The notes under the pieces were generated by a model. It saw only the letters and a list, made by a program, of their open reading frames with translations. It had not been told where the DNA came from and did no database searches. A program made the position numbers and the translations under genes. A DNA stretch of 64,000 bases from Glycine soja (lineage: Eukaryota > Streptophyta > Magnoliopsida > Fabales > Fabaceae), in contig NC_041003.1 in assembly GCF_004193775.1 (NCBI RefSeq), forward strand, positions 25,946,961 through 26,010,960, in the 5' to 3' direction. The first letter of the stretch is position 1, and the number at the start of each line of letters is the position of its first letter. Below, piece after piece: positions 54,714 through 64,000 of the stretch.

Positions 54714-57242
54714 TGTTAGAGATAGAGGGAGCAACATGAAAACTAAGCTTTGGAGCGTGAAGTTTTATCATTTTACTTGCCCAACTCTTTGAGTGACATT
54801 TGTATTGATTGTTGCATCTTAGTTTCCATCTTTTCATATGTATATCATGCATCATCATGTAGAGGTAGGAAGATTGTTTCTAAAGTTAGAAACTTCTTCA
54901 GTGCATAAAACTCCCTGTTTTAATCGATTACAAGATTGTTCATAATCGATTACATAATTGTTTGTAGTTTATAGAGAGAATCTAGTTTCGGTATAATCAA
55001 TTACCAATTAACCGTAATCAATTACATAGTTTAGTTCAGATCATGTCTGATTTTTCATGAGTCTCTGCTTTAATCGATTACTAGGTGATTGTAATCGATT
55101 ACTTCGTTCTTGAAGGTGTTCCCAGAAGTAACCAAGAACACTTTAATTGATTACATCAAGAATCTAATCGATTACATTGTTCTTGAAATTTTTCCAGATG
55201 TTGGGAAAAACACTTTATAGGCGGTTATAATTGTTCTCTCTATAAATAATCACCTTGTGTTTAGAGAAGGAAGAAGAGAGAAGAAAAAGTTCTTAGAATA
55301 AGTGTGTGACCCACAACTTCTAGACTTCATTTTTCTGAAGCTCTCATGGTAAAAAGTGAGTTGTGAATTACTTGTGAAATCAAGAAAAGACTCATTCATT
55401 CAAACAAAGGTTCTTGCGTGTGATTGATCAGGTTGTGTCTCTCTTTGAATCATTTTTTCGTGTATTTTACATGTTGTTAGCATATGAATGAATTTCTGAA
55501 GGTATGCTAGAATAGGTTTTGCTAGTTTGGGCTAAGGGTATGTTTCTCTTAGGCTCTTATTCTCAAAGAACCCTAGGGTTGGGTACCTTAGTCTTTTTTT
55601 TTGGGGTAGGAACTGAGATTGATTGTAATTTCTTGTAAGAATTTTATATGCATAGTGAAAATCTAATTCGGTTTGGATTAGATAACTGGAGTAACTTTTC
55701 AAGAGATAGAGAGAACCAGTATAAAAATTGGTGTACATCTTCTCTTGATCTTATCTTTCTTTCTCATAGTATTCTCGATCAATTTGCTGAAATTTAAAGA
55801 AAATATATTTTTGAATAAGAACTTTAATAAAAGTATTTTGTGTTAAAACTGAATGATTAAACATTGGTTTTAACAAAATTTTGTGATACAATCCTTCGAA
55901 AAGAATGTTTTCAAAACTCTATGAATCATGCAGGTTTTGATGATGCCAAAAATAATTTACTTGATAATGGTTGTCATCATAAAAAAGGAGGAGAATGTGA
56001 ATCATGCAGGTTTTGATGATGCCAAAAGAATTTATTTGATAATTGTTGTAATCATCAAAAAGAGGGAGAATGTGAATGTATGAATATAGGTTTTTGATGA
56101 TTCCAAAGTATAATCAAACAAGATTGCTTCAACAAACATTCAAGGTTGAGCAAACAGAGATTGCATCAAGATTAATTCAAGGTCAAGTAAATAAGATCAA
56201 GAAAAAGATAAGGCCTTAGTTTATTTGTTAAAAGAATCTCACTGGTTGATCAGTTTTGGCCTCAAACAAATTATTTTCAACAACTCAAGGCACCGGTAAT
56301 CCATTACTAGGTATTGTAATCGATTACCAGAGACAAGATTGCAAATGGGCTTTACAAAAGGGTTTTGGAATTTGAATTTTAAATCTTGTAATCGATTACT
56401 AAATGTCTGTAATTGATTACCAGTAACGATACTTCATAAAACACTTTGAAAAGTCATGACTCTTCAGAAATATAACTGTGTAATCGATTACCAGAATCCT
56501 ATAATCGATTACTAGTGACAAAACTTTAGAAAAACTTTTTGAAAAGACACATCTCTTCAAACCATTTTGAAAAGGCACAATGGGCCTATATATATGTGTG
56601 TCTGACTTCGAAAAGTAACAGAGAGATGATCTAAGAGAACTTAATTGTCAAATGCTCTCTAAACAACTATTGGTCAAACACTTGCAAATCTATTGAGAAT
56701 TCTTCTAGGATCTTCAATTTGTATCATCTACTCTAAAGGAGAGAAATATTTTTGTTCATCTTATAAACTCAGTTGTAATAAAGAGATTATTTGTCTCTTG
56801 GATTGTGAGAATATTGAACACAAGGGTGAGGGATCCTAAGGTGTGTTCAAAGTCTGTAAAGGATTTACAGAGATAGTGGAAAATCTCAAGTGGGTTGCTT
56901 GAGGACTGGACGTAGGCATGAGAAGTGGCCGAACTAGTATAAATAGAGTTTGCATTTCTCTTTTCCCTTATCTCAGTTATTTTATTGCAGTTTACTTTGT
57001 CTTGCACGGTTAAAAAAACATTATTAAATTGATTGCTTCTTCTTCTTTTGCATTATGAGCCTATCATATATAATTTAAAAGGGGATTAAAATTTGTTAGT
57101 GAGAAAATTTTAAAACTTAATTCACCCCTATCTTAAGTTATTAAGGTCACTTGTCCAACAAACTCTGTTTTGTTTTGTTTGATTTGATTTAGAACCAATT
57201 CACCGCCCCCCTCTTGGTTTGTGAGTTTCATCATCGTTTGCA
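54714..57242 (+). mobile_element. 3' LTR of Copia element 1, split by a nested LTR
   Basis: Starts TGTTAGAGATAGAGGGAGC and ends GTTTGCA at 57242. It matches the 5' LTR except for an insertion at 55921-57160; without it the LTR is about 1290 bp. Palindromic ATCGAT motifs occur at about 54920, 54946, 55070, 55092 and 55166, in register with those of the 5' LTR. Confidence 0.88.
55921..57160. mobile_element. Copia-type LTR plus triplicated polypurine junction, inside the 3' LTR
   Basis: The LTR proper runs TGTGAATGTATGAATATAGG (56071) to CTTGTCCAACA (57160). Before it are two shorter units starting TGAATCATGCAGG at 55922 and TGTGAATCATGCAGG at 55996, each ending in a purine tract (GGAGGAGAA and GAGGGAGAA). 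The three starts are spaced 75 bp apart. Host sequence AACTCT lies on both sides (55915-55920 and 57161-57166), consistent with a target duplication. It has GTAATCGATTAC motifs at about 56318, 56387, 56480 and 56502. Same family as 59667-60735. Confidence 0.8.
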
Positions 57243-57960
57243 AAATCAATGTTATTTTTTGACTTGTTCTTATAAAAAAATATTTTTTGACTTGTTCTTA
57301 TAATTTTTTTTTCATGTGTGTTATATTTTCTATATTTTATATGGTTAGTTAATTATGATTTTTCTACACAATTCCTTAAAAATATTCATCCCCTTTTGTT
57401 ATTTTTTCAAACTTTTTATATTTGTAAAATAAATTATTCAATAAAATATTTAAATAAAAAAAGAGAGACAAAAAAAAGCTAGATAATACTCCACACTAGT
57501 GTCATGGTGACGAAAGAAATTAAAATTAAAATTATAATAATTATTTAATTTAGTAGATATACATTAAAAATGAATAATTATTAGCCTAAAACTTAATTTT
57601 TGACATTAACGTTGCAGAAAGTAAATAGTTGTAATTATGTTTATTTAATTTGACTTTTACGAAATTAAAGTATATTAATTATCAAAAAGAAAAATTAACT
57701 TTGATTCAACAAAAATATTTAGTTAGAAAGTTTATCCTTGCAAATTCAGTGAAATTTTTCCTACTTGATTTTATAAAAAAATGTTTATCAACATATGCTC
57801 TATTTTATAATTTATATGTTTTTGTTATCATCGCTATTTTTTTATTGTATCAATTTTTCTTTGGATATTGTGATTATCGAAAGATTAGTGAAAACACAAA
57901 CACTGTTGTGCCTATGTATTCACATTTCTATTACGCTATCTCATTTTTATTTTACTAAAA
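57243..57960. repeat. AT-rich duplicated block, right part
   Basis: Continues the pre-insertion block of 27160-28421. GTGTGTTATATTTTCTATATTTTATA followed by AAAAATATTCATCCCC-like text parallels 27818-27890, and AGTTAGAAAGTTTATCC near 57722 parallels 27757 and 28400. A near-perfect local duplication ATTTTTTGACTTGTTCTTAT also occurs at 57253 and 57283. Confidence 0.65.
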
Positions 57961-58259
57961 TTTATTGATATATTGTTACACTCTTCTAATCAAATGTTGT
58001 CTAATTTTTTCATGCATCTGTATTTGTATTTCTATTACAGTAATTTTCATAGACATATATTTTAAATTGGTTTTAAAGTAATTTCTAATGTATTAAAAGG
58101 TCCTTGCCAACCAACATGTCGATGATAAGAATGAAAATGAGCACAAATCTCCTAGGCAAGTTTTGTGTTCGAACCTAAAAAAATATAATTTAGCTAAAGG
58201 TAGTTAGTCATATTTTTCAGCGGAAATTAGTATTAGCAATATCCCCCAATTGGGCTTTA

Positions 58260-61200
58260 AAGAGGAAGATGATGGAGATGATTAGTTTGATGTTTTTGTT
58301 GGTGATGACGGATTTGTGGCTAGCGGACATGGATCTGTGCCTGATGAACATGTAGGTGCCACTGAAAATAAAAAAAGGTAGAGTGGAAGACCAATAGGGA
58401 GAAGTAGTCTGCTAACACCTACTTTTGAAGCATATGTGTCTACATCAGATGATGATTTGTTTGGAGCATTAAATATTGCAAAAGGTGGATATGCTAGAGG
58501 CTTGTTTGATTCTGAATATGATTCTAAGGATGTTGCTATTGACATTGAGAATGATGAAGAAATGGAGCCAAAGATGAAGCATCCCACCTTTGTATAGCCT
58601 AAAAAATGGCAGATTACAAATGGGAGCCTAGAACTCATTTTCTTGACAAAGAACAAGTGAAAGATGTTGTTGTTACATATGCATTCAGCTCAGAAAGAAA
58701 CCTGAAGATGAAGAAAAATGACAAAAAAGAATGAGGGCAATATGCTTAGGGACTGATGGTAAATGTAAATGGAAGCTATACTTTAGATACATGAAGCGTG
58801 TGAAGACATGGTAGTTGAGAAATTATGTTGAACCCTATACATGTAGCAGAGAGTTCAAATGCAGCCTAATGAATACAAAATGGCTAAGTAAGAAAGTACA
58901 AAGTGGTTTGAGGCAATATCCCAATTTAAAGCCTATTGACATCCACCATAAAGCCCAAAAAAATGGAATACTAGTATGACACAGTCTATGGAATAGAGGG
59001 CTAAAAATATAGCAAGGACAATCAATGGTTGAAGAGGATTTTAAAAAATAGTTCCAAAGACTTTATGACTATGTTGTTGCCTTGTCGAAAACTAATGAAG
59101 GATCAACTGTCAAACTGATGGATGAGGGACCACAAATAACTGATGTTGAATTGCAACAAACTACCAATCACCCACCAATGGCATTCAAAATAATGTATAC
59201 TTGTCTGAAAGCATGCAAAGAGAGTTTCCTCAAGTCCAGGCCTCTTATAAGATTGGATGGTTGATTCTTAAAAGGCATGTATGGTGGTTAGATCCTAGCA
59301 ACTATTGGGGTAGACACTAATGATCAGATGCTACCAATTGCCTATGTTGTAGTGGAGGGGGAAACAAGGGAAACTTGGACATGGTCTATGCAATATTTGA
59401 TTGATGATGTTGGTGGTACAACCAAATGTAGTAAATATACTTTTATCTCTAACAAACAGAAGGTTTGGTGTTACAGTTTAATTAACTGGCTTATTTGATG
59501 TTACTGACTTAGTAATTACAAGGTTATTTACTAATTTGTATGTATAACAGGGTTTGAGGGAGACATTGAAAGATTTGTTGCCAGGAGTAGATCACAAATT
59601 TTGTACGCGTCATAGGTATAACAATCTTAGGAAACAATTTTCTGGCCAAAAACTGAAAGATCTAATTGTGAATGTATGAATACATGATTTTGATGATGTC
59701 AAAGAAAAATCAAACAAGGTTGCTTTCAAGATTACTTCAACAAACATTCAAAGGTTAAGCATTGCTTCAATATTATGACAAGGTTGCTTCAACAAATAAG
59801 CATTGCTTCAAGATTCATTCAAGATCAACTTTTGCCTCAAAACACATTGTTTCCAACATATCAAGGCTCTGGTAATCGATTACCAGGAAGTGTAATTGAT
59901 TACCAAAAGACAAGTTTGCAAATCAACTTCTTAAAAGGGTTTGAAATTTGAATTTTGAATGTGTAATCGATTACCATTGATGTGTAATCGATTACCAACA
60001 ACGGAACTCTTGAAATTCAATTTGAAAAGTCATGACCCTTCAAAACATAACTGTGTAATCGATTACCAAAAACCTGTAATTGATTACCAATGAAGAATTT
60101 CATAAAAAGCATTTTGAAAAGACATATCTCTTCAAACCGTATTGAAAAGGCACAAAGGGCCTATATATATGTGTGTCTAACTTCAAAAATTAAGTGAGAG
60201 ATATTCTAAGAGAACTTCATTGCCAAATGCTTTCTCAACAACTCTTGGGCAAACACTTGCAAATCTATTGAGAGTTCATCTAGGAAATTCAATTTGTATC
60301 ATCCACTCTAAAGGAGAGAAATCTTTCTGTTCATCTCAGAAAGTCAGTTGTAATCAAGAGACTGTTTGTCTCTTGAATTGTGAAGTTTCTTGAACACAAG
60401 AGAAAGAGATTTCTCGGGTGTTCAAAAGTTGTAAAAAGGATTTTTAAAAAGTTAGTAAAAATTTCAAGTGGGTTGCTTAAGGGCTGGACATAGGTACGGG
60501 AAGTGACCGAACCAGTATAAATCGAGTTTGCATTTCTCTCTTCCCTTATCTTATTTATTTTATTGCAATCAATTTTGTCTTGCACATTTAAAGGACATTA
60601 TTAAATTGATTGTTGCTTCTTCTTTTGCATTCTAAGCCTATCCTTTAAAAGGGGGTTAAAGTTTGTTAGTGGGAAATTTTGAAACTTAATTCACCCCCCC
60701 CCCCCTCTTAAGTTATTGATGCCACTTGTTCAACACTAATATGGAGAGCAACACTAAACTAGTTAAATTTTGTACTAATTCTACATTTTGGGGCAGGTTT
60801 AGTGGTAACAAGTCTTATATGCTTCTAAATAACATAAGTGAAGCATTCAACAATGTCATTGTTGATGGTAGGGCGAAGCCTATCTATATAATTCTTGAAG
60901 ACATAAGATTGTATTTGTTGAATAGGAGGGCTACAAATAGAGAAAAATAGCTATATTTGAAGGATCTATTTTGCCTAAGATAATGCATAATGAATCTACA
61001 TATAGTAATATGTGGGTTCCAAGGTAATAATTCTATATTAATTCATGTCCTCCACTGAAGATAATTGTGTGTTATTGTCATTAACATAATTATGTGTTGT
61101 TCAATATAGTTTTGCTGGAGATGAATTGTTTGAAGTCAAACATATTGACAACAATGGTGACAAATTCTTAGTTAATCTACATACAAATGAATGCAATTGC

Positions 61201-61690
61201 AGAAAATGGTTGTTTGTTGGAATCCCATTTTGCCATGCCATTGCTGCCATCATGTCCTGAAACAATGAACCAATTGATTACATCCCTCCATGTTTCAGGA
61301 AAGATGCCTACATCCAAGTTTATCCACCAATAATTCTTCTAGTTGGTGGGGAAAATGTATGGGAAAGGACATGTTGGCCTGATGTCCTCCCACCACCAAA
61401 GAAAAAAAATGCTAGGAAGACCTAATAAAAAATGTAATTTGGAAGTAGGGGAAAAGAAAAATGATAGTAACATGGTAACAAGGAGGGGTGAGGCAAAAAA
61501 TGTAGTAGATGTCACCAATATGGTCACAAAAAAGCTGCATGCAAGAATGCCCTTGCAACCCAAACTACTCAACTCCCACAATAGACCCAAACCCTTCAAA
61601 GTACCCAAACTACCCAATCCCCACAACCCATCAAAACACCACAAACAAGCCACATTAGAAAAGCTACCCCAAAGAAGACCTCAGTGAAAA
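58260..61690 (+). pseudogene. MULE (MURA-type) transposase, decayed and LTR-interrupted
   Basis: Blocks in order: acidic N-terminus (58260-58560); MuDR DNA-binding-type region WEPRTHFLDKEQVKDVVVTY (about 58623) and AICLGTDGKCKWKLYFRYMK (about 58737); DDE transposase region CKESFLKSRPLIRLDG (about 59217), then GVDTNDQMLPIAYVVVEGET (about 59309). After a likely intron at 59463-59550 come GLRETLKDLLPGVDHKFCTR and HRYNNLRKQF. The gene is then split by a solo LTR (59667-60735) and resumes with KLVKFCTNSTFWGRFSGNKS. The SWIM finger NECNCRKWLFVGIPFCHAIA lies at about 61191. The usual catalytic Asp in the SDKQKG-type motif is Asn (SNKQKG, 59450). Many stops. Terminal inverted repeats were not found. 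Confidence 0.85.
59667..60735. mobile_element. Solo Copia-type LTR in the MULE transposase
   Basis: 1069 bp, TGTGAATGTATGAATACATG...CTTGTTCAACA, flanked by a perfect 5-bp duplication CTAAT (59662-59666 and 60736-60740). It belongs to the family of 56071-57160. It contains GTAATCGATTAC motifs at about 59873, 59966, 59985 and 60055. No internal domain remains, so it formed by recombination between two LTRs. Confidence 0.93.
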
Positions 61691-63370
61691 CCATGAAACT
61701 AAAGATTGATGCAAGATTTTTTTTTTGGATTATAGTGTCTAAATGAACACTAATTAGTATCTTTGTGTTCAGTTAAGCTTAGGTTCATTTATACTTTTTT
61801 GGGAATACATTTGGAATGTATTTTGGCAGGTTTCAATACATTTCTATTGCACTATCGTGTTTTTAGTGTTAAGATTAGTATTATTTTTGCATTTTATCGT
61901 ACTATGCATTGGTGTGTCTGCATTTCTATTCTACCATAATATTTATCGTTTGCACGTGTAATTGGTAATTATTTTTAGTTAACTATAAAAAAATATCAAT
62001 GAAATAATAATAATAAACTTGAATTATTTTTTAAGATTGAATCTACTATTAGTTAACAAAATAAAAATTGATTATCATGTTCACTTATGATTTGCATTAC
62101 AGAAAGAATGAGACACATTAACATATAATACCAATTTAGCTAATTATCATGGTTAGTCTTGCACATGAAACATTAAAATTAATTAACATTATCATGCACG
62201 AATAATCTAGGTTCTTTTGTGCAAGGGTAACAATATGTGTCCATGTGAGTGGTAAAATAATTATGTGAAAATACCCTTAATCACTTGAGGCATTGGAAAC
62301 TTCAGGAAACTTTAGGTGGTCTACCAGTTCTTCCCTTTCGAGGGTAGGGATATTCAATGGACCCTCCTAGAACTGGACGAGCATATTGTGCACCCTTATC
62401 AGGATCACCCAAATCATTGTAGTAGGCATAAGTATTGCCCTATCCCACTCTTGCAGGGTCCATTTTCCATCTCCTCTTAGTATATTTATGTTAAGTTAAG
62501 TGTAGGTTCATTTATACTTTTCTAGAAATACATTTGGAATGTATTTTGCAAGTTGGTTTGAATTTTGAAATACATTTGGAATGTATTTTGGCAGGTTTCA
62601 ATACATTTGTTTATGACTTTGTGATGATTGTTGTGTTATTGGCATTTTATTCAATGTTAATGTACTTACCAAAATCCTGAGCTGTCCCACGTCAGGGTGG
62701 ATGTGGCCAATGTGGGCTCTAAGATCTCGCATGTTAGACTGAGAGTTCCCTTTGTTAAGAGGAGAAGAGGGCGGACTTGCAAAACAAAGGACTCTGAAAC
62801 TCAAGTAAGTAAAAGAGTTAGGAGAGTATAAGTGAGTATGAAAAAAGTGGAATGAAACTTGGTACTTATAGAGTGGATTGAGAGTTGCAGGTCCCCTTAT
62901 TTGTAGGAGTTGTTATGGTGGTGTAACAACCCTTGCAGATAATTAATAGCTTGTAGATGATAACTAGTAAATAATTGTAACTTATAGATAATGTGTAACT
63001 TATAAATAATTGAATACTTGCCACGAGATAAAAATGTTACAACATATTCAAATAATACAGTGGTTAGAGATAACATATCAGTTTGAGAGCTCGACTGCAA
63101 AGGGCATGACGTCTGTGCTCCTGTGTCAAGGCTGACATGGAAGGTTGACGTGTGTCTCGGAGTATCGAGTAGCTTGCCACATGTATTTTGTGGACTCTGG
63201 ATAGTACAATTACTTTGTGGATTCACTTAAATTATGACATAGTTTGCCAAATTGGACCACAATGTATAATCAAATACATTAATACAAGATCTAATTGATA
63301 CTAGAATGTGTACAAAAGGATTTTCAACCTAACATAACCAAACAAATTACAATGTAAAAAGGAACTTTGT
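61691..63370. other. Non-coding DNA right of the MULE, with short palindromes
   Basis: No protein was recognised. A phrase TAGGTTCATTTATACTTTT followed by an AATACATTTGGAATGTATT palindrome occurs at about 61788 and 62503, and the palindrome alone a third time at 62569. A segment at 62750-63230 looks like leader or LTR sequence of an unidentified element on the minus strand, but I could not find its ends. Confidence 0.45.
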
Positions 63371-64000
63371 TGTAGATACAAATTCTTTCCATGGATGACT
63401 CCAAGTAGATTGGGTCAGAGATGCAAGAGAAGGCCCTAGGATTCTTATGAGCCTTAGCTTAGATTTCGAGCCCATGGGCTAAGTGTGAGTCCACTTATCT
63501 TTGTACATATTAGATTAAGGTTTCATTATTTTTTTGGCCTTGTATTTAGGGCTCCACAATATAGGTAAGGTACCCTAGAAATGTAGGATTTTTCAGCCCT
63601 TGTATTTTAGGGCATCTAGACTAGTTTTTGTATTAGGGGTAGTTTTGTAATTTCACATGCATTAAGTGAATATTTGATGTGTGTGGTTGGAAATAAATTT
63701 AATTGAATTGGTAGAAGCCTAATCCAATTAAATTTTAGAGGGGGAGGTGAGCATTTGCTTACTACACCCCATTGCCACATCATATAATCACACTTTGTGC
63801 ATGTCCTTCATGCTTTACATGCCTCATGACACCTAAGCACACTTAGTGCAGAATCTTGGAATTGATCTTGGATTAGTGGGCTGAACCATAACTAAAATTC
63901 ACTAATCATAATTAGTGAAATTTTGGCTCCAAAGTTTGGCTCCACAAATTCAATTTCAAATTCAAGTGAAATTTGAATTGAAATTCAAATTCCCCTCTAA
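63371..64000. mobile_element. Partial LTR, same family as 42428-43389
   Basis: From about GACTCCAAGTAGATTGGG onward it matches 42450-43050 almost base for base (GATGCAAGAGAAGGCCCTAG, GGGGGAGGTGAGCATTTGC, CACTAATCATAATTAGTGA). It is cut by the window edge. The left boundary is approximate. Confidence 0.75.

Larger units (their letters stand above)
28422..57242 (+). mobile_element. Copia element 1, full length but interrupted
   Basis: A plus-strand Ty1/Copia retrotransposon with 5' LTR 28422-29754, primer site 29757-29768, polypurine tract 54700-54713 and 3' LTR 54714-57242. The flanking 5-bp duplication is AAATT (28417-28421) against AAATC (57243-57247), one mismatch. Removing the CACTA element (37638-54084) and the LTR nested in the 3' LTR leaves about 11 kb, large for Copia and fitting a Maximus/SIRE-like plan with an additional 3' ORF. 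The LTRs differ at many positions and every ORF carries stops, so insertion is old. Confidence 0.9.

Noticed and set aside
58282..58656. 124-codon minus-strand ORF in the MULE region
   Set aside because: It is the complement of the acidic N-terminal part of the transposase; the sense strand has the recognisable domains.
1..64000. tRNA, rRNA or microRNA genes
   Set aside because: I saw no cloverleaf-type, rDNA or miRNA-precursor sequence that I could support; the tRNA-like strings are retroelement primer sites.

Overview
The window is nuclear DNA of a dicot plant, almost certainly a legume and most likely Glycine (soybean or wild soybean). The case rests on an intron-rich plant gene with a 629-codon reading frame, Ogre-type Ty3/gypsy retroelements with a tRNA-Arg-like primer site, and Copia LTRs full of the palindrome GTAATCGATTAC. 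A CACTA transposon with host gene fragments and very AT-rich intergenic DNA point the same way. The genus is inference from remembered repeat families; no search was run.

One host gene looks intact: a mitochondrial FAD-dependent glycerol-3-phosphate dehydrogenase (SDP6 type). It has six coding exons between 16850 and 24443 on the + strand, plus a predicted 3' intron that splits the stop codon. A TATA box lies about 290 bp upstream. Its introns hold a Ty3/gypsy gag relic (intron 1), a Tourist-like MITE with a TTA target duplication (intron 2) and a diverged repeat block (intron 5).

Left of the gene (1-14649) is retroelement DNA. A minus-strand Ogre-like element supplies an LTR (10071-11722), a primer site, a broken ORF1 of the DUF7745 type (9198-7339), a broken gag (6172-4390) and a 2.3-kb minisatellite (1-2334). 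Each 24-bp minisatellite unit is a small inverted repeat with compensatory changes between units. A solo LTR splits the region near 3113-3914. Next to the Ogre LTR lies a second, inverted and truncated copy (11723-13105), followed by a truncated Copia LTR.

Right of the gene, AT-rich duplicated DNA (27160-28421, resuming at 57243) is split by a deeply nested stack. Copia element 1 (28422-57242, near-perfect 5-bp TSD) contains a CACTA element (37638-54084, TSD TGA). The CACTA contains Copia element 2 (40814-47334, minus strand, TSD TATGG). Copia 2 contains a solo LTR (42428-43389). A further LTR sits inside the 3' LTR of Copia 1 (55921-57160). Both Copia elements carry, after the pol position, an extra ORF resembling the putative plant transposon protein domain, preceded by ATCGAT palindromes.

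The CACTA has lost its DDE transposase core. It keeps a TNP2 N-terminus joined to a TNP1-like gene and a Ulp1-like protease, and carries minus-strand fragments resembling a beta-galactosidase first exon, a STOP1-type zinc finger, an NRPS-like protein and an R2R3-MYB first exon.

The right end (58260-64000) holds a decayed MULE transposase split by a solo LTR with a perfect CTAAT duplication, then a partial LTR matching the one inside Copia 2. Nothing apart from the dehydrogenase gene appears able to make an intact protein.
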